A stretch of 64,000 bases of DNA, taken from Hemerocallis citrina. Its lineage: Eukaryota > Streptophyta > Magnoliopsida > Asparagales > Asphodelaceae. A model generated the notes under the pieces. The model was not told the DNA's origin and did no database searches. It saw only the letters and a list, made by a program, of their open reading frames with translations. The number at the start of each line of letters is the position of its first letter. Position 1 is the first letter of the stretch. Shown piece after piece: positions 35,204-46,900 of the stretch. The stretch covers positions 34,129,000 through 34,192,999 of the forward strand of contig CM030365.1 in NCBI GenBank assembly GCA_017893485.1. Direction: 5' to 3'. The position numbers and the translations under genes are program-made.

Positions 35204-37212
35204 AAACAGCAAATGGAATAAGATCAAAATCAAGGTTCTTTACTGAACAATATGATAATTCTGCAAGTATAGTAGTTGTTTGTAAGTATAGAATAGTTTA
35301 TAAAAGTTATCAATTAAATCCACAAAAACTAGGGGTTAATCCCAATCAAGTCTAGTTGTACTCAGCAAAGTATTGGATCAGAATATTATCTTTAACATCA
35401 TTAGAAAAATAAATTATCATCCAGAATTCATATAAAACAGAATCTGGAATTTTAAACACATCTGTAGTAAAATAGCAATAACTTTCAACTCATAAATCGA
35501 AACTGAGATTTGTCAAATTTTTTGGAAATTAGACAGAATTCTCTATAATTCATATTCACATATAATTTTTATATACTGATCTTAATAGGGTCTAAAATAC
35601 TGAACAAAAACTGGGTAACATTAAAAACATAAATATTCTTCATGCATAAAATCAACTAGGTCATATGTAACACATCCAAATCATAACAAAGTCTGAAATA
35701 AGGTATACTAGGTGTCCAAGCAACATGGTATAGGGTATTTAACATGACTACAACAAGTATAGTACAACTAACCCAACCAAGCATACGATATCGTATAAAC
35801 AACATGCATGTATACATCAAGAAGTGATTTTCCTTAAGTTATTTCATGTCGTGTGTGTAGTGAGACAACTACGGCCGGGTCAACACATAGAGACAAGATA
35901 TAACAGGGATTTTGCATAAGAATTGTCTTTAGAACACAACTACACTACATGCAGTATATAGTACCTGTATTTACAACAGAAATTAATACAAGTTACTTGC
36001 CTTGCAGCCGACGAAAAGAATGGAGCAAGAACAAGAATAACGGGAACGGATTCTCGGGCACGAACTCAAGCGAACAAACGGATCACGAACCAATCACGAA
36101 CACATGAACAGCGAATCTGGATTAAATGATCACGGTCACGATCGGACGACCAAGATCACCCTGATGGTGATGATCATGGTGATCCAAAATCGAACGGATG
36201 GCTGAGATCACGGGATCAAGATCAAGATGATCAGATCAGATCCGACGGCCCACATTCAAAGTGATCAACTCACTGTTGTGATCACCACACAGGACTCAAA
36301 GATCGGGGGTTGTTGGCTTTGACGAAGGCCGTGGCACGACAGGTGGGCAGGAGGTGCGGCGAGGAGACAACAGTACTTAGGGTGGGAGGCCAAGGCAACG
36401 GGAGGAAGGGAAGCGGTGACTGGCCGAGGTGGCAGCTGGTCGGATGTTGTTGGTGAGTGTGCGGCGTCACTGTGGAGGTTGGTGTCGAGATTGGCTGCCG
36501 TGGATGCTGTAAGTCGCTTCGCTGGCGTTGAAGGGGCACAGCATAGGGGGCGGTCGACCAGGGGGTGGTCGACAGAGCGCCGGGACTCAGGCGAAGTGCA
36601 CAGGGCGGTGACTGGGCGTGTTCGGGCTGTGCACAGGGTGGCGCAACGACGGGTGGCATGGAGGATGACGGGAAGGTGATGACGAGGAGAGGAGGATGGT
36701 GGTTGGGAGTTTGCCGGGCGAGGAGGTGGAAGAAGGCACTGGGAGTTGCGGTTCTGCGAGGCCACGACCGGAGGCATGGGACTAGGGGGTGCCGGAGGGA
36801 GAGGATGGGAAACTCAGGGGACAGAGGTCGGTGATATAGAGAGAGATGTGAGGGGCGGCTAGGGTTAAGGTGGGATGAAACAGGGGAGGGGGTATAGTAG
36901 AATATTTATAGGAATAGGGTGTTAGGGTTAGGGTGCAGATGGGTATTAGGTTTCGGGTTGGGTTATAACGGGTATAGATGCTAACGGGTTCTAAAGATCC
37001 AATAAGAAATTAAAATGGGTTGTGTTATTGGGTTATAGGGTAGATCCAATAGTATAAAAGAATAGGATATCTAATTAGACAAAAATCAAATGGCCATGAA
37101 CAAAAACTTAATTGGAGCAAAACAAATTAAATCGGAGACAATAAATTGGGGCAGAAAAATTAACAAATCAAGGAAATATTCAAGGCCACAAAATAGGGTC
37201 AAAGTCAAAGCA
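35204..37212 (-). mobile_element. 5' LTR of element B, upstream half
   Basis: This continues the LTR interrupted at 23628. 35204-35208 is the second copy of the AAACA duplication, and homology to the LTR at 15674-19336 resumes at 35209. It includes the donor-like AAG|GCAAGT (about 36000), a GATC-rich stretch (36120-36262), the GC-rich leader (36270-36830) and the telo-box near 36855. The first part of the LTR is missing; the sequence passes into Tat element T2 near 37205-37225. ORFs of 125-170 codons in the leader (36265-36834, both strands) are compositional artefacts. Confidence 0.82.
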
Positions 37213-37668
37213 GATACCCTATTGAGATGAAGTGCCTCCCCTTCTTCAAGGCCCTCAGGGGGGCTAAAGGCTTCGAATGGGGGCAACAGCAACAAGAGTC
37301 CTTCGCCCATCTCAAGGCATACTTAGCTAACCCCCCGCTCTTGAGCAAGCCAGCGCCAGGGGAGGTCCTTTACCTATATCCCGCCGCTTCGGAGTAGTCC
37401 CTCAGCACAGTCCTTGTAAGAGAAGAGGATAGAACTCAGAAGCCCATGTATTATGTAAGCAAGGTTCTCCGAGACGCCGAACTCCGTTACCCGAAGCTGG
37501 AGAATATGGCTCTCGCCTTGGTCATGGCAGCCCGAAAGTTGTGCCCCTACTTCCAATCTCATTCGTTGGTCGTCCTTACCGACCAGCCGCTCAAACAAGT
37601 TCTCCACAATCCCGAGATCTTTGGGCGCCTTATGAAAGTGGTCCATCGAGCTAAGCCAACATGACATC
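37213..37668 (+). pseudogene. Tat element T2: end of RT and first RNase H
   Basis: The frame begins inside the RT connection with CLPFFKALRGAKGFEWG, continues through LANPPLLSKPAPGEVLYLY, and enters the gypsy RNase H with VLVREEDRTQKPMYYVSKVL, RYPKLENMALALV and LVVLTDQPLKQVL. One in-frame stop (about 37397) and another near 37660 break it. Gag, protease and most of RT are absent because the left edge abuts the LTR of element B. Related in lineage to T1 but better preserved. Confidence 0.85.
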
Positions 37669-37719
37669 AGCTACTAGCCAAGAACAGCAATCAAGACCCA
37701 AGCTCTGGTAGAATTCATT

Positions 37720-38205
37720 GTGGAGAACACCATCCCCGACCCTTGCGAGTCATCTGCTGACCCCTTGGTCTGGGCCGTTTATGTGGATGGATCTTCTTGC
37801 GCCAACGGAAGTGGGGCTGGCGTCATCTTGACCGGCCCAGACATTTTCGTCCTCCAATACTCTCTCCGCCTAAACTTCCCGACATCAAATAATGAAGCAG
37901 AGTATGAGGCCCTCATAGCGGGGCTCTGTATGGCTTGCAAAGCCGGGGCCAAGCGCCTCAGAGTCTTTAGTGATTCGCAGTTGGTTGTTAACCAAGTGTC
38001 TGGGGAATACGAGGCGAGGGATGAGCACATGGACAAATACTTGACAAAGGTTAGGGAAATACTAGCCTTATTCGAAGATGTTCAACTCCAACGGGTTTCT
38101 AGAGAGGAAAACGCGCAGGCGGATGCTCTCTCTAAGCTCGCCTCCTCATCTCTCCAATGTCTAGAACGGACTGTTGATAGAGGTCCTCCTCAGACCAAGT
38201 ATTGA
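37720..38205 (+). pseudogene. Tat element T2: archaeal-type second RNase H
   Basis: This 161-codon open frame encodes an RNase H with VWAVYVDGSS (first Asp), NNEAEYEALIAGL (Glu), RVFSDSQLVVNQVSGEYEA (Asp) and EENAQADALSKLAS (Asp). All four catalytic acidic positions look present. A second RNase H of this type between the gypsy RNase H and integrase defines the Tat lineage; chromoviruses lack it. Although the domain is open, it is part of a polyprotein with lost frames either side, so I class it as a pseudogene fragment. Confidence 0.88.
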
Positions 38206-39492
38206 TGAGGATAGCCCGGAGCCGATGGAAGCCTACCCCCTAACCATTGGGGAGAACTGGATGAAGTCCCTCCTCGAGTACCTTAGAGACGAGTCCTTCC
38301 CGAAGACCCAAAAGAGGCAAGGAGGATCAGAACACGGGCCGAGCGGTACACACTCCTTGACGGAGTCATGTACAAACGCTCTTACACTCAGATTAACGGC
38401 AGACCCTATCTGAGGTGCCTTTCCCCGGAGGAAGCACTCTCTAACCTAAAGGAGGCCCATGACGGTCTGTGCAGCGCGCACTTAGGAGCGAGATCCTTCG
38501 CCCGTAAACTCTTAAACTACGACTACTTCTGGCCCACACTACTGAATGACTCTGAGGAGTACGTCTGCCAGTGCGACTCCTGCCAGAAATTCACCCCGAT
38601 CCGTCGCCTTGCCTCAAGCACAGCTCACCTCCCTGGCAAGTCCAATCCCCTTCGCAATGTGGGGGATGGATTTGCTCGGACCCTTTCCTCCAGCACCGGG
38701 CCAGCTGAAGTTATTTGTCGTGGCGATAGACTACTTCTCAAAATGGGTCGAGGCTGAACCTCTTTCGACAATCACCGAGCACAAGTTCCAAAGGTTCTTT
38801 TGGAAGAACATCGTTTGTCGGTTCGGGGTACCCCGCATCCACGTAACCGACAACGGAACTCAATTTGCGGGAGCAACCTTTCGCAACTTTTGCGCCAAAC
38901 TTGGCATCCAGCAGTGGTTCTCCTCGATAGCACACCCTCAGTTCATTGGCCAAGCGGAGAACGCAAATTGTCAAATCCTTTCCGGCCTGAAGAAAAGGCT
39001 CGACAAATCCACTAAGGGGTTGTGGGTCGAACAACTTCCCAATGTGCTTTGGAACTATCGCACCACCAAAAGAACTCCGACAGGGGAGTCTCCATTCAAC
39101 CTCACATATGGTTTCGAAGCTCTCATCCCCTTAGAAGTGGGCCTACCTTCACCATGACTGATAGCCTACAGTGAACCATAGAATGCGAACCAGCTTCGCA
39201 ACTGCTTAGACCTCATAAACAAGGTCTGCGAGAGACCTACCGCCGTAGGATCGCTCAATCATACTACAAGAGGGTACGGTCAGCCAACCTTAAAGAGGGA
39301 GACCTAGTGCTTCGAAAGTTGTTGATCTCCAATCTGAGCAAAAAGGGCAAGTTGGCACCCAATTGGGAAGGACCATATAGGGTCTCCAGAGTTATTCTCC
39401 CAGGAGCGTATCTACGCGAAGACCCGAAGGGCAGGAGAATACCAAGGACATGGAATGTAGAGCACTTGATGAAGTACCAAGAGGGTGTCTAA
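38206..39492 (+). pseudogene. Tat element T2: integrase
   Basis: The zinc-binding domain (38370-38600) has EAHDGLCSAHLG and CQCDSCQKF, an HHCC set. After a frameshift near 38650 the core reads MDLLGPFPP, VAIDYFSKWVEAEPL, VTDNGTQFAG and GQAENANCQIL, giving the D, D, E triad. The tail (39050-39492, second frameshift near 39160) has WNYRTTKRTPTGESPFNL and NWEGPYRVSRV, the GPY motif, and no chromodomain. A near-complete integrase, inactivated by frameshifts, that would insert the cDNA. It is much closer to T1 integrase than to those of A, B and G. Confidence 0.88.
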
Positions 39493-39615
39493 ACACTGCT
39501 CCAAGTAACTTTCCCAAGAGCGCTCCACAAAACTTGTCTAAAGTTTGTACTTGTATTTTCTTTATCGAACTGTAAAAGCGGCTCGAAACTTATAAGTGGC
39601 CGCCTAATTATTTTC

Positions 39616-39621
39616 AATAAA
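39616..39621 (+). terminator. Sense-strand poly(A) signal of T2
   Basis: AATAAA about 125 bp after the integrase stop, in an AT-rich stretch, at the same relative place as the signal in T1. It lies ahead of the tandem repeats. Confidence 0.4.
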
Positions 39622-39709
39622 AGCAATCTTTTCCCTGCAAGTTATCTATTTTTTGAGCAGTCTAATTCTACTTACAATTTTTTAAAATTTTTTTTTTGCA
39701 TTAAAACGA

Positions 39710-40395
39710 CATGCTTGGAGTCCAACACTTGGTTCGATTTCGCTTCAACTACTTGCTTCTAAGCGAGTACGAAGTGGTTCACCATTCGAAATTCCTCCTA
39801 CAGCTATTGATATTTTCTAAACGATGCACTTGGAGTTCAACACTTGGTTCGATTCTGCTTCAACTACTTGCTTCTAAGCGAGTACGAAGTGGTTCACCAT
39901 TCGAAATTGCTCCTACAGCCATTGGTACTCTCTAAACAATAAGTTCGAAGTCCAACACCTGGTTTGATTCTGCTTCCACTACTTGCTTCTAAGCGAGTAC
40001 GAAGTGGTTCACCATTCGGAATTGCTTCTACAGATGTTGATATTTTCTAAACAACGCGCTTGGAGTCCAACACTTGGTTCTATTCCGCTTCAACTACTTG
40101 CTTCTAAGCGAGTACGAAGTTGTTCACCATTCAAAATTGCTCCTACAGCCGTTGGTACTCTCTAAAAGACAAGTTTGGAGTTCATCAATTGGTTCGACTC
40201 CGCTTCAACTACTTGCTTTTAAGCGATTATGAAGTGGTTCACCATTCGAAATTTCTCCTACAGTCGTTGGTACGCTCTAAACGACAAGTTTGGAGTCAAA
40301 CACTTCGTTCGGTTCCACTTCAACTACTTTCTTGTAAGCGAGTACGAAGTGGTTCACCATTCGGAATTGCTCCTGCAACTGTTGACAGTTGCAAA
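39710..40395 (+). repeat. 115-bp tandem repeat (six units), 3' UTR of T2
   Basis: Six imperfect units start near 39714, 39829, 39943, 40060, 40174 and 40289. Each has TTGGAGTCCAACACTTGGTT, GCTTCAACTACTTGCTTC, AAGCGAGTACGAAGTGGTTC and ACCATTCGAAATTGCTCC segments. It lies between integrase and the antisense ORF. No relation to the 68-bp repeat of T1 is visible, so the two elements gained their arrays independently. Short open frames across it are not genes. Confidence 0.9.
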
Positions 40396-40819
40396 TGATA
40401 GCAAAACACATAAGTTCACAAAACAAGTACTATTTCATTAAAGTTTGAGAGACAAGTCTAATTACAGACCAACTACTCATCTTTACATCGAGATACAAAA
40501 CTTGTGAAACCAAGATTACAAGATCATAGAAGCTACTTCAGCCCCTCCTAGGGGTGGGGATACTTCTGTTAAGAGACACACGTGGGCGACGAATGCTGTG
40601 CTGCCGACGCCCTACTTCGATGGACATCTCTGCGCCGGCGAGCCGAGAAACATCGTCCGAACCCGATCTAATGCTCCGCTCAACGATACTGCCAGCCCAC
40701 TTTGCGCATCTCTGGGGTTTCGATGTATAGGGGGCGAGCGAAGAGCGAGCTCGCGGAACGTTAACCCCCTATCATACTCCTCCCGAGTGGAAGAGGTAGT
40801 TTGACGGTGCTTCCTTCAG
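40396..40819 (-). other. 3' part of the T2 antisense unit
   Basis: On the minus strand this follows the antisense ORF and ends in an A-rich stretch with TTTAATGAAATAG (about 40429-40441), probably the 3' UTR of an antisense transcript. An 87-codon minus-strand continuation with stops suggests the ORF once extended into it. Nothing else is recognisable. Confidence 0.4.
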
Positions 40820-43700
40820 GTCACGGTCGAAGACGAGCGTTCTCCGCCTCAAGCTCAATAATTCACTCTTTAAGTGGGTCATCTTTCATAGTTATCTTCA
40901 GACGCGGCAGTCGCATCGAGCCTGCACCACGAGAGGTGTCAGTGATTGTTCGCCGAAGATGAGCAACCTCCATGCTCTTATCAACAGTTACCTTCTTCAG
41001 TTCGTCCCTCTCCGTTGTCACCTTGGTCAGGGAGTGACGAAGGCGCCTAAGTCTCAAGCCGAGGTTGGCAGCAGCCGACGAACTCACCTCATTGCCTTCG
41101 GTTGTCGTCTCGTTAATCATCTCTTCTAATCGTCTCCTCTCTATGTCTCGACGAACTAAGACCAGTCTCAGATGCTTCAGCTCACACTCCACTTTAAAAA
41201 GCTCCCACTCCACTTCGCGAAGCCACTCTTGGTTCCTAGCAAGGCATAACATCGTCGCCCCTAGACCAGCCTTGAGACGTGCCACTTCGACCACCCGAGG
41301 CGCTTCAGCGAGTTGTAGCGCTTCGACGATCTGAAAAAAGCCAGAGCATGGAGCTACTAAGTTTACACGACTCGCGCCCAATGACTCAAGAACAAGATGA
41401 AAAGTTTTGAAACTTCTCCAACACTTGTTCAAAAAAGTTTTTCATTAAAATCAAAAGGATACAAGCGGTGGCCAGTCCGCGGTTCGGCTTCGATAGATAA
41501 AAAATAATAAAAAGACAAACAAGTAAGGGGTTGACCTCTGTCGAGCAATCCACAGCAGAAGAAGTCCCCGGTGCTACAACCATCGCCAGAGGCGTGACCT
41601 CTGAAGGCACGTCAGCCTCGGCATCGTGGACCCCGGCTTCGCTGACCTCGGCGGGAGCCTCCACCCCCTCTTCTTTGTCATCACCTTCCGAGGCGTCATC
41701 AAAGCCGGGGACAGGGTCCGGAAAGAGACGCCATCCGACGTAATCTACGACCGGATACGCCTCTTTCACTTGATCAATGGCGCGGGCATAAGCCTTTTCC
41801 ATATTCACGACGAGGAAGCCCTTCGCCTTCCCCATGGCCTAATCCTCGCCCTGCTTCGCCACTGCAGCAGTCGCCGCGGCCATGGCATCCTCTTTCTCCT
41901 TCGCCACCAGCACAGCCGCCTGAAGCAACATAGTGTTGTCTACCTCAATCTTTGCAACCAGAGCCTCGAAGACTTCCCTTCGGCCTCTATCTTTGATTGC
42001 TCGAGCTCTTTGGCGATCTGAGCTTTCTCCGCCTAAGCCCTATCGGCCTCCTGCTTCAATTCCCTCTCTTGTTCGGTCATCTTCTCCATGAGATGACCGA
42101 AGTGACAAGTCATCTACAAGAAAGCGGAGCACACATGTTTAACCTTAAAAGAAAACCAACTACTCAAACGAAGAAAACAGCCGAATCAGTACTCACCAAC
42201 ATTGCCGCTCGAGCCACCTCGAGGGCATCGTCCCCAATGCTATGCGCATCCATAGCGGACCTGTCCTTCGGGGTAGCTAGGTGCCGAATCACCTGCAAGC
42301 AGGTTAACGAGTCACTTAGAAATCTGTCATGCTTGCGGACTTGCTAGTTCGGGACAAAAATCTTTTGTGCTACTCGGTCAAGAGCACCTCGGCGTCGACG
42401 GTCAGTGGCGGGGCTTCTAAGCCTAAGGTAGCGGACAGAGGGAACACCGCCGTATCAATTGAAGCCGACCCTACCGCATGGGCCACCGGCCTTTGTCTAA
42501 CCTCGGCCCACTGTGGGGGCCGATCTACAACATCGGTAAGGGTCTTCGGCTTGGGCGAAGTTACCTTGGTGGCGACCCTCTTCCTCTTCCTCGGAGCCTT
42601 GCTGCTCAGAGCCCTGCTCTCGGCCCCCGCTCTCGGCCAGCAGGTCGTCAAAGTCCATGGATTCTGCGAGAAAGAAGAGTTAGAAGTTGAATTCGAACAA
42701 AGAAGCTCACGAAAACAAAGAAAGAACCGGCCTAAGAATATACAAGAAAAAAAAAGGACAGCCGTACTAGGGTTTATATGGTTAAGACCCCCCTATAAAG
42801 TGACTCCTCGGTCAGATCCTTCCAGTCAAACTTCGGATGATCGAGGAGAGTTCGGACCATGTCGTCTTCTTCGGGGTTGAGGACCGAACTCTCTTTGACT
42901 CTCCTCGAGATAGCCTCGACCCAAGTAGTGGGGATCCCCCACGAACCTCGACTCTAGATGATGAAGAACTTGTCCTTCCAATGATTTATTGGGTCAGGGC
43001 AGCTGGCGAGCCTCGCCCCGTGCCTCGGAGCCAGATAAAAGCGGTCAGACGACTTCTGCAATTGGTGAACCTGATATATCGTCCAGAGCACACTCAACTT
43101 CGGTTCGAAACCTGCCACTTGGCATTGGAGGACGAACCCGTTAATTAGCCTCCAAAAGTTTGGTATGTACTGAACGGGGCATATCCTAAACCACCTCAGC
43201 ACTTCGACTACGAAATGATGAAGTGGGAGCCGAACTCCAGCCAAGAAAGCGTTGACCGACCAAAGCACATGTCTTCTGGCATCGGCGAGTTAACCCTCAC
43301 CTCAGGCCCAGGAAGCAGCAGATCAAACTCCTTCGGTATCTGAAAGCTATTCCGGATCAGCCCAAGATCGGCCTTGGTCAGAATAGATGTCGTATCATCC
43401 GTCTCCATGGTTTCTCTAGCTTCGTTCTCCTCAAAGCTCTGCCCCAAACCATAGATAATTCGCTCCACTTGGTCCTTCGGGATCTCCCGAACCCTATAGA
43501 GCCCGGTCAACTCCCCTGGTAGTCTTCCGACCTCCCCCATCCTCCGTTCGAACTCGACCCTGGTCTCCACCACTACCGAAGCCAAAATTTCCGTGGCTTT
43601 GCCCTCGTCGATGTGAGGGACCTGACTAGAAGATGCTTGTGCAAGAAGGGGGGGGAGGTCTCTTGCCTCGGCGGAACGGTGGACATTCTTTAAAAAATAA
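40820..43700 (-). pseudogene. Antisense ORF (aORF) of Tat element T2
   Basis: Several minus-strand frames join into one broken gene running opposite to pol. Its N-terminal part (43585-42954) has IPKEFDLLLPGPEVRVNSP, WLEFG/FLAGVRLPLHHFVVEVL and WRLINGFVL, which resembles the family annotated as putative gypsy-type transposon (Transposase_28, PF04195) found in plant Tat elements. A basic stretch follows (APRKRKRVATKVTSPKPK, about 42590). Then come an acidic stretch (GFDDASEGDDKEEG, about 41700) and a long coiled coil rich in Glu, Arg and Leu (41330-40863). Frameshifts and stops break it. Extra antisense ORFs between integrase and the 3' LTR are known from Tat elements; their role is unknown. 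T1 has a shorter relic. Confidence 0.7.
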
Positions 43701-43989
43701 ACTAAGTATTTAGTGTTACCTTGATGGGATAGTCACGGTCGGAATAGTTGCCAGAATGTGGCGAGATCTCGCCTGAAGTTCCCTGCGGTGAAGAAGAATC
43801 GCCTCAGCTAAAATGAGAGAAGTGAGCAAATGAAGTAAGGGGGTGGAGTTTCAAAGAGGGGACACTATAATCGAGACTAGAGGGCCTCAAAAGGCCAAAA
43901 GGCCCGACCCATTAACCACAAGACGACAATAAATGTAGGAAGCGGAGGAGGCCAAAAAACCTTTGACAGGTCGCTCTTGCCACCATTCC
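43701..43989. other. Spacer between antisense ORF and 99-bp array
   Basis: No gene or motif stands out. If the antisense ORF has its own promoter it should lie here or within the 99-bp array; I see no convincing TATA box on the minus strand. Confidence 0.4.
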
Positions 43990-44760
43990 ATGTGTCGTCA
44001 CCTCGAAGTCCCTCCCAGACTTCAGTAGCGTGATCCGAGAACTCTTGCCACCGAGATCCAAACGCAAGAAAATACGTTGACCAGCCAACGCAACTTGGAC
44101 ACGTGTCAACCTCCTAGGCTTCGGCATCGTGATCCGAGAGCTCTCGCCACCGAGCTCCAAATGCAAGAAAATGAGTTGACCAGTCAATGCAACTTGGACA
44201 CGTGTCAGCCTCCCAGACTTTGGCAGCGTGATCCGAGAGCTCTTGCCACCGAGCTCCAAATGCAAGAAAATGCGTTGAATAGTCAACACAACTTGGACAT
44301 GTGTCAGCCTCCTAGACTTCGGCAGCGTGATCCGAGAGCTCTTGCCACCGAGCTTCAAAATACAAGAAAATGCATTGACCATTCAATGCAACTTGGACAC
44401 GTGTCAGCCTCCCAGACTTTGGCAGCGCGATCTGAGAGCTCTTGCCACCGAGCTCCAAATGCAAGAAAATGTGTTGACCAGTCAACGCAACTTGGACACG
44501 TGTCAGCCTCATAGACTTCGGCATCATGATCTGAGAGCTCTTGCCACCAAGCTCCAAACGTGAGAAAAAGTGTCGACCGGTCAACGCTAAGTGGACACGT
44601 TTTGCCTCCTCGAGGTCCCTCTCGACTTCGACAACACTCACCGAACCTCTATGACTTCGGACACCACTCTTGCTCATGTCTGCGCGCCGAAGAACTAAGG
44701 GGGTCGACAAATGGTGCCTAGAGCTCTTGCCACCGACCCCCAAACACGGAAAAATGCACC
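43990..44760 (+). repeat. 99-bp tandem repeat (about six units plus degraded ends)
   Basis: ACTTGGACACGTG recurs at 44093, 44192, 44291, 44391 and 44490, with a diverged copy at 44589: a 99-100 bp period. Each unit also has GATCCGAGAGCTCTTGCCAC and CCGAGCTCCAAATGCAAG. Because 99 is divisible by three, open frames of 143-156 codons arise on both strands; these are artefacts. The array sits just upstream of the antisense ORF and repeats a G-box (CACGTG) in many units. Confidence 0.9.
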
Positions 44761-45294
44761 TACGCCTCAGATTGCCTTTCGATCACCTCAAAACTCGTGC
44801 CCAGGTGTGATCGACGGCCTGGATAGTGCCACGCCATTATTCTAATTGATTATTCTTTTTTTTTAATTATAGTTCAAATTATTTGTTTAAAAATTGCAAA
44901 AAATGATTAAAAATTCAAGAAAAATAATTAAAAATTCAGAAAAAATAATTAAAAATTATAAAAAGAATTATATATTCGGAAAAATATTTTTTGTCCCTGA
45001 GTAAATAATTATTGCTTAGAATAATTAATTAATACTCTCGAAAAACAAATCATTGCTTTGCAAAATTGGATAAGTGATTTGAAAAAATAATTAAAAAATC
45101 GGAAAAAATCACCAAAAGCCTAGAAGAGCCTAAGAGCAAACTTGGACGTGCTACCAGCTCAGAAGAACATCATTACCCCTCTTACAAGATCCGAACACCC
45201 TTTAAGAACTTCGATAAAGCCCTATACGTCATTGAAACAACAAAACTACTCCCCAAAGGCTTGTAATACACAGTCTTTGGGAGTGGAGGGCCCG
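44761..45294 (+). other. AT-rich spacer and polypurine tract of T2
   Basis: It holds A/T-rich microrepeats of the AAAATAATTAAAAATT type (44870-45100) and no gene. TTTGGGAGTGGAGGG at 45276-45290, just before the LTR start, is the probable polypurine tract. Confidence 0.55.
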
Positions 45295-45850
45295 TGATAT
45301 GACTAAAAATGGGGTTAAATCGGAACCGTTCAAATTACACGAATCTTAAAGCCACCAGTTAAGATGGTAATTTCACCTACAAACGGGTCCGAATTGGGAA
45401 CCGGGTCTCTCCTCTTGGACTCGCTAACCCATGAACGGATCTGTTCAGCTGAGAGCGGGTCTCAACCCGTTAAGAACCAGTTCAATAGGATATGAGGAAA
45501 TTCTGGCTCGTCCTTATCCACTGGAGGTGGTTTGAACCACTTCTATCCAGTCACACCGGGAAGTAGGGATTCGTTCTTATTCCGGAGCAGATCCCCACGA
45601 CGACTATAAATACCCCATACCTCCTACCATTACAAGGTGATCACTCTTTCTCTACCTAAGTTCCTTCCCCTTTCTCTACTGAGTACTGACAAGAGCGTCG
45701 GAGGGTTCGTCGACGGGATTCATCCCGGTATTTCGAACGTTTGTGCAGGCCGTAGGAGCACCAAGGAGTCAACTTGTCAACAAGGGAAGAAGTCAAATTC
45801 ATCCCATTCGAGTTCCTACTAATCTACAAATTCTGTTTATTGCCCCCACA
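45295..45850 (+). mobile_element. 3' LTR of Tat element T2 (probable)
   Basis: It begins TGATATGACTAAAAATGGGG right after a polypurine tract and contains a clear TATA box in CTATAAATACCCC (45604-45616). It probably ends at GCCCCCACA (45850). The exact end is uncertain because the neighbouring truncated Tekay LTR begins at about 45866. No 5' LTR of T2 is present, so identity cannot be checked. Confidence 0.55.
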
Positions 45851-45865
45851 CCAGATTCAGTGGCA

Positions 45866-46519
45866 ACAACTACTATACTTGCAGAATTTTCATGCTATTC
45901 AGTAAAGAACCTAAATTTCGATCTGATTCTATTTGTTGTTTATAAAAACTTTGTGAATATGAATTGTATCCTACTGTATATATTTTGTCACCCTTCCGAC
46001 GGATCTGGATTTTGATTCAAACTTTGTAATATATTGCTGTTTTAGTACTGCTGTGTTCAGAGTTTTAGATTTACCAATTTGTTGTATCTTCTTGTTTTCT
46101 GATTTTATTTGACTATACTATCTATATTGGAAAATTATGTAACTTTATTTCCTGATACTAGATATATTAAGGAAATCCCTAGACTTTTCTTGAATTTAAT
46201 CAGTAAGTTTTTATGCCGTTTTCCTTGTTATGAATACAAACTTCTGATTTCTGGCTGAACATATTTTCTGGAACAATTCTATTTTGAGTCCTGTTTTTGT
46301 GAAATACCATATGACTTATATCTATTTGCTAGATTCGGCTGGGATTCTATTTCCTAGATTTTCTGATGGATCTGGATTTTCATGTTTTTGGCAACGGAAA
46401 TCCCAGATTTGATGCAGTACTTTCTTGCTGTCCAGAACTAGAATTTTTGTTGTATCAGTCTATTTTGAGTCGTTTGTCACCCGTTCGTGTCCTTCGTTCA
46501 ACTTGTACTTGTCTCTTGT
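45866..46519 (+). mobile_element. Truncated Tekay LTR F, first segment
   Basis: Middle part of a Tekay LTR, homologous to about 53860-54480 of LTR D. It starts abruptly without an LTR start and is split at 46519 by solo LTR D. It continues at 55729. No coding sequence. Confidence 0.8.
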
Positions 46520-46736
46520 TGGAACCCCTATTTTCCCAAAAACGTATTTTGCTTATTTTCTGTATTTAAAAATTTTCTCAAATTATTTTTTTCGATTTTC
46601 AAATTCTTTTGTCAACATGTATTCTTGACTCTTCTTTAAAATCTAATTTTTTCGATCAATAATTTTATTGTAACTATTTTCTATGAATTTTACATTGCAA
46701 TACAAATCCTGTTTTTGATATTGTTACTTTGACCTC

Positions 46737-46786
46737 TATTATTATTACTACTACTGTTATTATTAGTACTGTTATTATTTTTATCA

Positions 46787-46843
<57 letters not shown>

Positions 46844-46900
46844 TATTTTTTTAATACTGTTATTATTATTATTGTTATAGTTTTTATTATTATTATTAGT
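46737..46900 (+). repeat. (TTA)n/(ATT)n microsatellite in LTR D
   Basis: A long ATT trinucleotide tract with ACT/GTT interruptions near the 5' end of LTR D. It is absent from the same place in LTR-1 and element A. Confidence 0.9.

Noticed and set aside
36265..36834. Overlapping ORFs of 85-170 codons in GC-rich sequence
   Set aside because: They lie in the LTR leader, overlap on both strands, and are not conserved in the matching leaders of other LTR copies. The same applies to the frames at 372-833, 13775-14362, 18392-18834, 50468-50991 and 61139-61602.
37720..38205. Host RNase H gene
   Set aside because: The open frame is flanked by gypsy RNase H and integrase, matching the second RNase H of Tat elements.
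39711..40441. Series of 60-92 codon ORFs with repeated sequence
   Set aside because: They fall in the 115-bp non-coding array of the T2 3' UTR.
44077..44743. 143-156 codon proteins made of 33-residue repeats on both strands
   Set aside because: They are a by-product of a 99-bp tandem repeat, whose length is divisible by three; no start context or conservation supports translation.
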